Assembly: GCA_002049455.2 (NCBI GenBank)
Contig: KV919026.1
Coordinates: 47,615-111,614, forward strand
Direction of reading: 5' to 3'
DNA length: 64,000 nucleotides
Source of the DNA: Porphyra umbilicalis
Taxonomy: Eukaryota > Rhodophyta > Bangiophyceae > Bangiales > Bangiaceae
A program made the translations under genes and the position numbers. Of this stretch, positions 33,151 through 43,937 are shown piece after piece. Each line of letters starts with the position of its first letter. Positions within the stretch are counted from its first letter, which is position 1. Under the pieces are notes generated by a model. The model did not search any database. It saw nothing but the letters and a program-made list of their open reading frames with translations, and was not told the DNA's origin.

Positions 33151-33358
33151 GTGTTGAACATGTTTTCTGAGAATGGTTTTTCCATATGATGAGCGAGTCA
33201 GATGAAGATGGCTTTCTCAAACGAGTCCGGCGGATCTGCCCGCATATCTGACGAAGGCTAGTCAAAAACACATAAAGGATCTCAAGATTGTCGTGTATTC
33301 TTTGGTTCTGATCAACCATTGATATTCCCCGACAGGGACGATTTGACGGAGTGCTGTG

Positions 33359-33766
33359 TGGGATTGACCGCCGCGCGACGGGGCGCCCCTAACCGCGCCG
33401 CTAGATGACGTCAGTAATCGCCGACGCGCCGCCGCAACAGAAGCAGGTGCGCAGGCACGATGACCCGCGCGTCATCGCGGCCGCGTCGAACCCCGGAAGT
33501 CACGGCTCGCGGTCGCCGCGCGCAGTTCGGGGCGGTTGGGGGGGCAGGGGGGCCAGCGCCGTCCGGGCCCTGTGACCTTTGTGGCAGGACAGTCCATCTC
33601 AGCCATGTAACTCCATTCGCTTTTAGCGTCATCGCGACCCTTCCAGCACTGACGCGCCCTCAGATCCCTGAGGACACGAATGCAGACTGTCACCTCTGAA
33701 ACGGAGAGCAAGTCCCTTGATCTAAGTATATGTGTGCATCACTACACTTTGAGAGCACCCTGTCCT
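33359..33766. repeat. Repeat AB, second copy, right part (B)
   Basis: Nearly identical to 21442-21844. It starts directly after the 4.27-kb element. Confidence 0.85.
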
Positions 33767-34129
33767 CCAGGCCAGGGAAATCATGTAGACCCCTCTGAAA
33801 ACTTTCTCTTCGCGATGCCTTGCTGACGCCCTTTTGAGTTGGGGCGTTAGGGGCGCACGACGCCCAAATGACGCCCTGGTGACGCCCCTAACGACGCCCT
33901 TAACGACGCCCCGGGCGTTGAGAGTAACCATATGTACCAGTCATTGGCATTATTTGATGCCAAGGTTGTGCTCAATTGATGCCATGCCCGGATTGCCGAT
34001 TTGAGCCTCACATCATGTGAGATAGGCGAATATGCGGTGCTAACGGCGCGGCTCGGCTTCACTTCGCTCTCCCGCAGATATCCGACGTGGTGGATAGTTT
34101 TGTAACTTGATCTGACCGGCTGCTTCCAT
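33767..34129. other. Intergenic DNA with ACGCCC repeats
   Basis: 33840-33920 has short repeats of ACGCCC and its complement. Nothing else recognised. Confidence 0.45.
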
Positions 34130-35460
34130 CCTCCATTGCGATTGGCCAACGTCTTTGGCACAGAGGATGGCAATGGCTATTCAAATGGCCATCCTGTGTA
34201 GATATGGCTCGACGGACAGCTATGGCACAGGATATGGCGAAAAGACCTCTCGATAGATGTGGCCTTGGCCATCCGATGGCAAAATGGCCCACCAATAGAC
34301 TTGATCTCAGGTGCAGGCCCACCGCGTATGCGGGGGCCACAGTCGAGGCTTTCTCGGTGCGCGGCCACCAGCCTGTGCTGTCAAAAGCGTTCTCTATCTG
34401 CCCGGGCGCTAACTCCTCGTAGAAGATCGCCTTCTTCAGTGATTGGCCCACGTATTTGACACAGAGGATGGCTATGGCTATCCTAATGGCCATCCTGTGT
34501 AGATATGGCACACAGAATAGCTATGGCACAGGATTTGGCAAAATGACCTCCCGATAGATATGGCCTTGGCCATCCGATGGCAATATGGCTCACCAATAGA
34601 ATTGATCTCAGGTGCAGGCCCACCGCGTATGCGGGGGCCACAGTCGCATCGGTGTCTGCTTGCGCGGTGCGCGGCCGCCAGCCTGTGCTGTCAGAAGTGT
34701 TCTCTATCTGCCCGGGCGATAACTCGAGGTAGAAACTCACCCCCTTTCAGCGATTGGCCCACGTCTGTGGCACAGAGGATGGCTATGGCTATCCTAAGAT
34801 CAAGTCTATCGGTGTGCCCTTTTGCCATCCGATGGCCAAGGGCATCTCTATCGGGAGGCCATTTTGCCATATCTTGTGCCATATTGCTATCCTTCGTGCC
34901 AAATGTGCGCAGCATAGCCAGAAGGATAGCTATAGCCATCCTTTGTGCCAAAGACGTGGACCAATAGAACGACGAGCAACAGCGTCTCTCGAACGCGTCA
35001 GTTCGGAATTGTTTTTGCTACCTTACCACAGGCCCTCTGTGCGCGGACTTCGAACCATACAAGGCCATCATCTATACTGGAAAGTGCTTTGCGAGTCATC
35101 CGAGAGGTATGGGCCTTCAGAAGGGGGTGAGCAGCTGGATTTGCATGTATAGCACAAGAATTGACTGATAGAGATGCTCGTGGCCATAGCCAAAAAATAC
35201 GGCCAGATGGCGATAGCACAAGGGCCCACGGATAGACTTGCTCTGACATCCCGATAGATATGGCCTTGGCCATCCCATGGCAATATGGCACACCAATAGA
35301 CTTCATCTCAGATGCAGGCTCACCGCGTATGTGGGGGCCACAGTCGCATCGGTGTCTGCTTGCGCGGTGCGCACCCGCCAGCCTGTGCTGTCAAAGGTGT
35401 TCTCTATATGCCTGGGCGCTAACTCCTCGTAGAAATTCGCCTGCTTTAGAACATGGCAAT
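34130..35460. repeat. ~300-bp tandem repeat with an inverted segment
   Basis: Units start at GATTGGCCMACG near 34141, 34441 and 34751, periods of 300 and about 311 bp. Each contains the ATGGCCTTGGCCATCCGATGG block and the CACCGCGTATGCGGGGGCC block. At about 34797 the third unit breaks off and a diverged inverted copy follows to about 34973. A further direct partial copy lies at 35238-35450. No coding sign. Confidence 0.85.
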
Positions 35461-36637
35461 TCATTAGGCTTGTTGAGTGCGCCCCGATTTTCGGGGCGCT
35501 GGTGCACTATGCGCCCCTGAGCGCCCTTTGAGCGCTCTGTGCAGAGGTGGCAGGTGATTTTTGTTTAAATATAATCATGATGATTTGATTATCATCATGA
35601 TGATTATAATGATTATAATCATTTTACATCACGGGGCTGATGATTTTAATCACATGGCCATGCCAGGGGATTTACAGTTGGGCATACTTGAGGGGGGCTA
35701 CTAGGAGATAGAGACAGCTGGTTGGCCTGCCAACTGATAGATTCAAGCGTTTCACTGGCTGCTTGACCAGTCCACGACTGCCGTTTGGGTCAAGAATGCG
35801 AAGGACATGCCCTGCTGCACTCACACGATACGCTCCCACAGATGGCAGAACTGGCAACGAGCATGGCAGTCTGATGCTTCTACGCGCAGGGAAGAGTGAA
35901 GAAAGAGTCTGAGCCAAGCGACAGAGCGTCGAAGAGCACCACATGCATATGAAGACAGGCATCTGCAAAAATAGCCAAGGTTACCATGGCATCGGTACAC
36001 AATTTCCACATAGAATCGTGCATAGTACATCTGAGCGACGTTGCCAGGTGTGGTCGATTCACGTTGGCCCCCTATGCGTTTTTCATGGCCCGTGAACTGA
36101 CTGGAGCGCACGAGGAAGCTTTGTCAAAGCCACGGCGTTGTCACGAGCAACCGCTCAGGCCAGACCTGAGTCTCACTATCCAGCATAACATGTCGCTTCG
36201 GCTCCACGATCGCTTCTCACAATCAGTTGCTGCTCAGCGGCAGCGGTGTCGGCACTGTCTTCTGTCGACAGGGACACAGCCTGCAACCCTGCCGAAGTCA
36301 CTTTCGTAGCTTTGCACAGGATGTTTAAGAAGTTGGCTTATCACGTCTAATGTTGACTTGATTGGACTTCTGTCATATTTGTGCGTACTTTTGCCGTGTC
36401 GTAAAGGCGCCCAATGATTATAATCATGGCCCATGGTTATAATCAATAAAAATCGCCCCATACGATTTAACATCAAGGGGTTGATTATAATCACTTTACC
36501 CGAGCCCAGGAATGATTATCATCACAACTCTGAGGTCTGTGCGCCCTGAGCACCCCTCGAGCGCCCGTTGTAGCACCCATTAAAGATCAGGTAGCCCCCT
36601 CTTGTTCTTCCGTTTTGCCTGTGTTTCGTGGAAACTA
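35461..36637. other. Intergenic DNA with AT-rich direct repeats
   Basis: 35570-35655 and 36410-36515 share GATTATAATCA words and a related ACATCANGGGG stretch in the same orientation, with GCGCCC-rich clusters beside them. They may be the ends of a decayed element. No gene recognised. Confidence 0.45.
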
Positions 36638-36796
36638 TTGCAGTCTGCTCAATTTTGCCGGTCCGGGCCGGGACAGAACGCAATCAGGACAGACTCTCAG
36701 CCATCCACTCAGCCGGATACGAGCTGATGGCCAATAGGATTCCGTCCTGATTGCGTTCTGTTCCGGCTCAGACAGGCAAAATTCAGCAGACTGCAA
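36638..36796. mobile_element. MITE of the TTGC/TA family, 159 bp
   Basis: TA lies at both flanks (36636-36637, 36797-36798). Inverted ends start TTGCAGTCTGCT and continue with AATTTTGCC; ACAGAACGCAATCAGGAC is shared by both arms, giving about 55 bp of stem. The centre CTCAGCCATCCACTCAGCC nearly matches the copy at 56240. Confidence 0.9.
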
Positions 36797-36799
36797 TAG

Positions 36800-37395
36800 C
36801 GACCATCCGTGAATTTCTCTATGCATGTGAAAGAAGGACTGTTGACGGTCATCCGCAAGCCCCAATGTGTCTGCGTGCCGCCCACAGCGGCAGCTCCCAA
36901 GGACAAACAAGAGAACAGCTGAATATGTTCCTGATGGTGATGTAGACAACCAGACCGTCCGGCCAGGAGGACAAGAAACACACGCACTCCATTCACAGTC
37001 ACGCCGACCTTTTCACGTCAGCAGCCTTGGCCAAGTAAATACCCTTGCCAAAGATGTCTTGCAGTCGTGGGAGGTGGTTGAGAAGAATGCTGCTGCTCTG
37101 GCGCCAAGAAGAGGGACATCGCTGCTGCCACGGCCATCTCCTGACGGGCCCTTCCCGCCATATCGCTGGGGCACCTGCAGCCAGGGCTGTGCGCCCATAG
37201 AGGCTGAAAACAGTGTCGTCGGGCACTCGGTCGACCACGTAGTTAAAACGTTACGACAATTCTTATTCAGAGCGCCCATCAAAGCGCCCAGGAAACCGTG
37301 GGCGCTGGGCGCTCGAGCACCCTCTGAGCGCCCATTGAGCGCCTAAAATGCGCCCAAAAAGAGCGCCCTGGGCGCACTCAAAAACCCTACAATAC
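36800..37395. other. Intergenic DNA with GCGCCC cluster
   Basis: 37265-37380 is a dense cluster of GCGCCC/GGGCGC words. Nothing else recognised. Confidence 0.4.
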
Positions 37396-40019
37396 ATGGC
37401 TCCAACCGTCCAAACAGCTGAAAGTGGCCCCGTTTCGCCGCTTGGTCGTTTCGAGCACTGGTGGCAGGGATCCGCTCCAAAACTAGGGTGTGACGGTGGA
37501 CTCTGCTGTCTCCGCCCCCCGGATTGCACGCTCGGACTGACAGCCCTAACCGTGGTACCGTACTGTCACCCCGGTATTAGTAGTGCGTGTGACGGACTAG
37601 ATCAGCGTGGTCGGACACGAGGTGCCGCCGGCACCTCTCTGACACTGACCGGGCTGGAGCGAAGGGGGCCGACGCGCGTACGCGTGCGCTGAGGCTGGTG
37701 GGCGGCCGCCCTTAATATTGGGCCCCAGCCAGCGGCGGCAGACCGCGAGCCGGGAGGTTGTCGATTGTCTTTGCTTTCCCTGAGTAAACCACCATTGTGG
37801 GGACGAGAACGTTTACCGACTCTCCCCCTTTTCCCGGTGACACGGTCGTTCACAGGCCGAGGGATATCCGACCACTGGCACGAGCCTGTACTCCCACAGT
37901 GACGGGGCTGTGACGACCCATACATAGACCTCTTCACATTTTCCAATCCCTTAATACATCTCGTGGTCGTCTTGCGGAATCGGTTTTCTCTTGGAACTTG
38001 AACGGCAGCGCCACTCCAAACAGGCCGGTCTGGAGCCGCCCCCAGTCGTTTGACCAACCCCTGACTCCCTTCTCGGACCACGAAAGCCCATATAAAGCGT
38101 GACCCGTGGCTTGCAGACAGTTGCGTGACGATCTGGCAGTCATGGAGACTGCGTGCAGTACGTCTGTGGAAATACTGGCGTGCCACAAAAAAGGCCCAGC
38201 GCCAGAGACTTCCAGCGCAGTGCACCTCGTTGCTGGATCCACCACGAGACCGTTCTTCTCTCGCATTCCTCGTAAACGCTCGTTGAAAATGGGTGTTCCG
38301 CGCACGCTTAGAGTTTTTGCTCGTATCCCGTCCAAAAAACTCGTTCAGGCGTGTTGGCGACATGCTTAGGACTTCATTAAGAGCGATATGAAGTCTGTTC
38401 AAGTGCTTTCACGTGCGCCTTGATGCGCTAAACGGCTGCCTGGTTCAATACGACAGCAGAGCCGATTGCGACAAGAAATACGCAAAAGGACACCCTGCTC
38501 CCCCCACCCGTCGCACCAATGCTTCTGTCCGTTCTCGTGGAAGCAGCCACGGCGAGAGCTGAGGGTACCCATGCGCAGCGGGCTGACGGCGGGGGCAGCC
38601 CCGCGGTGCTTGTCGAAAGGTTACAGGAAAGGAGCTCCGCGGTGGTGGTGGCGGGCAGGGAGACGGCGGGGTCAGCCCCGTGGTGGTGCTAGTAGGCCGT
38701 ACACGGCGGGGGGAGCCCCGCAATGGTGGCGGTTGGCAGGGAGACGGCGGGGTCAGACCCGTGCTGGTGCTAGTGTGCCGTACACGGCGGGGGGAGCCCG
38801 GAGGTGGTGGTGGTGGGCAGGGTGACGGCGGGGGCAGCCCTGCGGTGGTGCTGGGCAGGATTACGACGGTAGTTAGGTAGGGCCCTTGGTCGTTGAGGTG
38901 ACGAGTCCCACCCGCGTATCTCTCCGCTTTCCGACGACGCCAAGTGGGGCGGACTGTCACGGTGACGTTGGCGGTGGTAGCAGAGGGCGACGGGGGTGGT
39001 GCGACACACGAGGGGGGCGAAGGACGGGAGACAAGCGTCAATGGCGGTAGCGGGGCGGCGCGACAGGGGTCCTGTGGCCGCGCGGGAGGTGGCCAGTGCC
39101 GAGGGCGGCCGCGGAGGAGGCGGCGACGCGGCGGGCAGGCACAGCAGCGGGCAACCAGCGTGAATTTGACGGACCCGCTGAGTGATGCGGATCGTGTCGA
39201 ATCCCCCCGGGGTGGGGCGCGTCCGTAGGCCGCTTTTTCCGCACGGGATGCACAGTTCTTTGGCACTCCTCGAAGAACTTGTTGGAATGGGCAATCGCAG
39301 GACCGCAACCATTCTCCATCGCTGTTCACTGAAGGTTAGACGTCAGTCAGGTGGTTGGCAATAACTATCGTCAACTCGCACGCACGGGAAAGTTAAGTTC
39401 AAACACCGGCACTTGCGCAGCAGCTCGATCCCCCGTACGCGACATGATACGCGCGCCTCGAAAACGGTCTCCTATGCAGCGTGAAGAAATCTTGTACCTA
39501 CCACGTTCGGAAGGAGGGAGAGCTCGTACGCATTTATTGAGCATATGCATGCGTTAGCATCCGGGCATTCACACCATGGTGCTCTACACCACAGAAGGCA
39601 TTCTCAGAGACGCTTCTGATGCTTCCAAAAAGTCGGTACAAAATGCCCGGCTGTGAATGCAGACATGTTTTGACGAGGTTTTGACAAGAAAAACGCTCCA
39701 CAGAGGTCGTTACGAGGGGTCGTGCAAGAATCGTGCGAGCACTTCGAGTGAAAAACGAGCTCGTGGTGGATCCAGCAACGAGGTGCACTGCGCAGGTGAG
39801 CCCAAGTTTGAGACGTGATCTTCTTATTTTTGGATCTGCGTTTGAAGAAACAGTGACAGCCCACCCTGTGCGCACACGTGGCCTTTGGGTTGGACGGTTG
39901 GCTCCATTGGTGAACATGCTCTCACACCCTGGATCTGGAGCGGATCCCAGCCACAAGTGCTCCAACCGTCCAAACGGCCAAGCGGTGCCACGCTTGGCTG
40001 TTTGGACGGTTGGAGCCAT
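37396..40019. repeat. 2.6-kb sequence with ~100-bp inverted ends
   Basis: 37396-37493 and 39922-40019 are inverted repeats that start ATGGCTCCAACCGTCCAAAC. The motif CTCCAACCGTCC recurs within the right arm. A second inverted similarity links ~38215-38340 with ~39640-39800 (GTGCACCTCGTTGCTGGATC in both). Short matching frames exist in both arms (MAPTVQTA..., AVHLVAGSTT...) but they are not full genes. 38580-38880 is a GGTGGTG/CAGCCCCGCGGTGG minisatellite. No flanking duplication found. Likely an old inverted-repeat element. Confidence 0.6.
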
Positions 40020-40327
40020 CGGTGGAGACGCTCATGGCAGTGCTTTGGGCGGACCGGGACCGGCGCTATTATGTGGCCTCTGCCGGGTCCACGCGTGCTG
40101 GTGTCCCATGCGAGCGCGTGCGGTGGAGGCAGCTCGATGGCGGATCTGAGAGTGTGGCGGTGTCAGTGATGCAGTCAGACGTCGCAGAGATTCACTACTC
40201 GTGCTGCGCGCAGATTGATCGGCACAACCGGTGCCGCCAAGATTACTTGAGATTTTAGTACAAGCTCGGGACTCACCACTAATCGGAGCGTGTCAATCTC
40301 TCTTTGATGGGCATTTGCATGGTCTAC

Positions 40328-40712
40328 TGTGGTATTAATAACGTTAGTTCAATTTCCAGTGTACTGAGACCGACCGTAGCCAAGCAATAAAGCGAGTTCT
40401 ATCGCCGTCGCGGCGAGGAAGAAGACCTTTTGTTGAAGGGCATCCGATGGGGAGCCGGGTGGTGCCCACGACGGCGACCCCGGACCCACGGTGGTTTAAT
40501 ACAAACAACGGCACTGGTCGATCGACCATCCGATCAAGCGATCGTAATGAGTGCGGGCAGACAGATAAGACAGGCAAGCAATAAAAATTAAACAATGCGG
40601 AAGTAACCCCCCAAAGGGCGTGCCACAAGCCGAGTCACACACATCCGTGGATTCGGCCAGTCAAGGGGGCTACTCGTGGCTAATTGCCAATTGGTAGCAG
40701 AGATATGCTACA
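40328..40712 (-). repeat. E2 left LTR (3' LTR), 385 bp
   Basis: Begins TGTGGTATT and ends GCTACA. AATAAA occurs twice on the plus strand (40386-40391 and 40579-40584) and not on the gag-pol strand. Confidence 0.95.
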
Positions 40713-41484
40713 TACCTCCAACGCGAGATTCGAACCGTCCCGGTGAGATCCGAGGATGGTGAAACCCGATTGGGCGATCGCGACCCCTTACTGCCCCGCG
40801 CGGGCGCAGCCGCCCAGGCTGCGGGAGCCGTGGGGGGGGCGCGCCGCCCAGTCCCGATTGGGGGGAGGTGGCGGTTCGCCGTCGTCAGTCGCGACCGTCC
40901 CGCCACACACGCGTGGGCGTGGGTGGCGGGCAGCTGACGCTGTGGGTTCGACCGGCGCTTGCGCGTACGCGCGTTCTCGCAGGCGAGTCGGCGTCGGCGT
41001 CGGCGTGGTGGCCAGACGGCCGGTTGACAGGCGACGAGCGTCGGGGTTAAGACCCGTTGGTGCGCGGGTGCGTCGTGCAACACGTGTTGGGGCAACCGTC
41101 GTCGGCGCCAAGTGGCGCCTCCTTCGTCGGGGGTTTGACTACCCCGACGACACGGCGAAAGCCGGGACGCGGGTCCGTGGTGCCGAGCGTAGGGGTGGGG
41201 TTCACACCTCCAGGCCGGTTAGCACCGAGGCGTGCGCGCGGGGCAGCACCAGCTGGGTGGTGGTCGTCGTGACGGCAGGCGCCGCCCTCGTCGGGGTGTT
41301 GACTCCCCCGACGACACGGCGGAAGCCGGGGTGCGGGTCCGCGTTGTATCGGCACGGGGCCATCCCGTGTCTTCGTGCTCGCGCACAGGTCGCTGCCTAA
41401 CGGCAAGGTTGAGTAGGGGTGCGCCGCCGCAAGGTGGCACACCGCGAGGTTGTGGGCCCGGTGAGTGTGGGTTTGCGCGGGGTG
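40713..41484. other. E2 internal leader of the antisense gene
   Basis: It contains two copies (about 41085-41245 and 41246-41400) of a ~160-bp block with CCCCGACGACACGGCG. No coding sequence of E2 gag-pol lies here. It may be the 5' leader or promoter area of the plus-strand gene. Confidence 0.45.
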
Positions 41485-41489
41485 TGGGG

Positions 41490-41810
41490 GGCGGCGCGCA
41501 CGGCGGCAAGGGCGGCCAGCCCGGCGGCGACGGCGGCAAGGGCGGCAAGCGCTGCGGCAAGGGCGGCAAGCGCGGCAAGCCCGGCGGCGACGGCGGCAAG
41601 GGCGGCAAGCCCGGCGGCGACGGCGGCAAGCGCGGCAAGCCCGGCGGCGACGGCGGCAAGGGCGGCGAGCCCGGCGGCGACGGCGGCAAGGGCGGCAAGC
41701 CCGGCGGCGACGGCGGCAAGGGCGGCAAGCGCTGCGGCAAGGGCGGCAAGCGCGGCAAGCCCGACGGCGACGGAGGCGAGGGCGGCAAGCCAGGCGGCGA
41801 CAGCCAGGGT
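41490..41810 (+). repeat. 30-bp tandem repeat upstream of the antisense ATG
   Basis: About ten units of GGCGGCAAGGGCGGCAAGCC plus a CGGCGGCGAC spacer, some units variant. All three plus-strand phases are open, so the long frame upstream of 41836 is a consequence of the repeat. Confidence 0.85.
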
Positions 41811-41835
41811 AAACACCCCCCGGACGTCCAACGCG

Positions 41836-43794
41836 ATGGCGGATTCAGCCGCGATGGCGGTGGACGTCGGCGTTGCCGGTGGCGGTGGGGCCATCGACGA
41901 GGCGCATGCCGCCGCGGGTGGCCATCCGGAAGTGGATTGCTCGGCGGACCCAGAGGTCTTGCGCCAGTTTCGGCCTCGCGGCTCGTACTACGTGCACGCC
42001 AACCCTGTGGAGGTGGTCGATGGGGTCCCGCGAGTCACCGACAACCGTCTGTACGAGATGTGCGTACGCAACCGCGCTCGTGCGCACACGCGCCGTGTTT
42101 ACGCGCACTACGAGGCGTTGCCCGAATTCATCGACGTGATGGCGCAAGCCGGGTTGCCGGACCACGCGGGCGACCGCGTGGCCGAGGTCCATGGGGACCC
42201 GTACTTTGGGAACCAGGGACCTCAGCGTCGTGTATACGAGGTGATGTCGTTTTGCAACGAGGTCGTGCGGTACCAACTGCCCTTGCACCCGTTCCACCGT
42301 TTGGTGTACGTCAATGCGCTTATGTTCCCTGTGAAGGGTACAGAGTCGATCGAGGCGGCGGCCAACTCGTTTTGCCGCTTGCTGCGCAATTGGCCGAAGG
42401 CCGTCTTCCTCAAGCGGGCTCTCGCCGAGGACCTTTCGGTCCCGTTCGGGCACGACTCCGGTCTGGAGCCGTACCTCGAGCAGCTCGCGCTGGTGAAGCA
42501 CGAGGAGAACGACAACGTCGAGGATGACCGCAGTCCGCGGGTCACCGGGTTGCCGAACCCCTTTCGGCTGCCGATGTTCCCATCCGACCACCGTCGGGCC
42601 GCTGACACGCGCTTCTTTCGCGGTCGCGAGGTGATGCCCACCGCGTGGGCGGCTGGATTTCTCCGTGCACCACGGGCGTTCGACTTGTCCCGTTGGCTTC
42701 CGCCTATCCCGGACTGGAAGCCCCACACGGGGTTGTGGGTGGTGACCCCCGTGGTGGTGTCGTACATGACGGATGCGTTGCGCAACGCCTACAGCTCCGT
42801 CTGGCAGGACGTGTACTCCGAGTACTGCTGCAACTTAGTTGCTGCGTGGGTTCACACCCTGCAGGGGGACAAGCTCTTCGTCCACTTGGACACGAAGACG
42901 CTTCGTCATTTCGACGCGTTGGATACGTCCAAGTTGAAGGACGCGCCCGACGGCGAGGCCAAGTACGTCTTGTACGGCAAGATGCGTCAAGCCGTGACGG
43001 CGTTTCCCTGGCGGGAGGTCCTTAAGGACGTCGTCTGGCGCGACCGCGACTCCGGGGAAGCCCGTCAGGTGCGGGTCACGGTCGACCCGACCAAGGAGTA
43101 CGGCTTTTGCCTTCGCCACCCTTGTGTCGATTTCGACTGGGCGTTGGACCCGAACGCGCCACTCCCGATGGCTCGAATTACTTCGAACCATCCCGGGGTG
43201 TGGCGTCGTGGTCGTTGGACCTGGGCTCACGCCGTTGGCGACGCCCGCGAGGGCCGCTACCGCCCGCGTTCACCGCGGCGCGATCGCTCGCCATCTCCGC
43301 CCCGGTCGGTGGATGCCACTTGGCCGACCCGCGCGTCGTCCACCGCGGCGGTTGCCTTGTTTGGGTCGGCGCGCGCGCGCGATGTACGCGTTCGCGCGCC
43401 CCGCGGGGCAGCCTTGTCGGCGGTGGCTAGCGCCTGGGTCGAGCAGATCGCAGGCTTGCGTACCGCTGTTGAGCGCGCGGACGGACGGGGTGTCGAGTCG
43501 GCTTTGTCCATTATTGGACAGGCCGTGGCTCGCGCCGTTGACGGCGAGGCCAACTACGGGCGCTTCGCCCAGCACCTCGAGGCTATCCGGCCAGAGGAGG
43601 AGGCCTCGCCGGCGCGCTTGAACGCGCAGAGCATCCTTGGTCGTCGGACCCACGAGGGCGGAGGCCCGTCGACGGGGGTTCCGCACTCGGCGCGCAACAC
43701 GCGTGCGCGTAGTGTCTCGCAGGAGTCGGCGGCCAGTGTTGGCGCGAGCCGCGATTCCCGCCGGGACTCGCGTCGTCGTGACGACGAGGAGTAG
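41836..43794 (+). CDS. Antisense accessory protein of element E2 (652 aa)
   Basis: An intact frame on the strand opposite gag-pol, inside the LTRs. I choose the ATG at 41836 (MADSAAMAVDVG) because it follows the tandem repeat; a GTG at 41419 would add an Ala-rich repeat tail. Residues ~1-470 look like folded protein (FRPRGSYYVHANPVEVVDG, PLHPFHRLVYVNALMFPVKG, DWKPHTGLWVVTPVVVSYMT). Then comes an Arg/Ser/Pro-rich linker (RPRSPRRDRSPSPPR), a helical segment with WVEQIAGLRTAVERADGRGV, and an Arg/Asp-rich tail (DSRRDSRRRDDEE). I find no protease, polymerase, zinc-knuckle, signal peptide or clear membrane segment. Order and motifs match the E1 antisense frame (1-1511). The basic parts could bind nucleic acid. 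Function unknown. It is the only intact gene of E2. Confidence 0.8.
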   Translation: MADSAAMAVDVGVAGGGGAIDEAHAAAGGHPEVDCSADPEVLRQFRPRGSYYVHANPVEVVDGVPRVTDNRLYEMCVRNRARAHTRRVYAHYEALPEFIDVMAQAGLPDHAGDRVAEVHGDPYFGNQGPQRRVYEVMSFCNEVVRYQLPLHPFHRLVYVNALMFPVKGTESIEAAANSFCRLLRNWPKAVFLKRALAEDLSVPFGHDSGLEPYLEQLALVKHEENDNVEDDRSPRVTGLPNPFRLPMFPSDHRRAADTRFFRGREVMPTAWAAGFLRAPRAFDLSRWLPPIPDWKPHTGLWVVTPVVVSYMTDALRNAYSSVWQDVYSEYCCNLVAAWVHTLQGDKLFVHLDTKTLRHFDALDTSKLKDAPDGEAKYVLYGKMRQAVTAFPWREVLKDVVWRDRDSGEARQVRVTVDPTKEYGFCLRHPCVDFDWALDPNAPLPMARITSNHPGVWRRGRWTWAHAVGDAREGRYRPRSPRRDRSPSPPRSVDATWPTRASSTAAVALFGSARARDVRVRAPRGAALSAVASAWVEQIAGLRTAVERADGRGVESALSIIGQAVARAVDGEANYGRFAQHLEAIRPEEEASPARLNAQSILGRRTHEGGGPSTGVPHSARNTRARSVSQESAASVGASRDSRRDSRRRDDEE

Positions 43795-43937
43795 CGAGGT
43801 TCACTGTTCAGTGACTTGCTCGGTTGACCCCGGTGGGGGGGGTGGGGTTGACAATGTCGGGGTCTTACGCCTTTTTAGGGTGTTGATGTTTCTTCGTCTT
43901 GTTATTGTTTGTCGTTTGACATGTTTGTATCCACTTC

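Larger units (their letters stand above)
29085..33358. mobile_element. 4.27-kb inverted-repeat element inserted in repeat AB
   Basis: The left end is CACAGCACTC and the right end GAGTGCTGTG, a perfect 10-bp inverted repeat. Weaker matches extend to about 25 bp, 18 of 25 positions agreeing. It separates parts A and B of repeat AB, which are contiguous at 21.1-21.8 kb. TGGG is present on both sides, consistent with a 4-5 bp target duplication if two extra bases (TG, 29083-29084) belong to the left end. The inside has no transposase; it is mostly minisatellite and open frames of low complexity. It is probably a non-autonomous DNA element of unassigned superfamily. Confidence 0.7.

Noticed and set aside
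35560-36520. AT-rich direct repeats as LTRs of a small element
   Set aside because: The similarity is short and patchy, with no TG...CA ends, primer site or flanking duplication.
40713-40760. Sequence resembling a tRNA T-arm (GGTTCGAATC on the minus strand) next to the E2 left LTR
   Set aside because: The flanking bases do not form a T-stem or acceptor stem, and the real primer-binding site is at the other end.
41232-42527. 431-codon frame with Gly/Lys/Asp repeats on the plus strand
   Set aside because: It is another phase of the 30-bp tandem repeat and then a shadow of the antisense gene.
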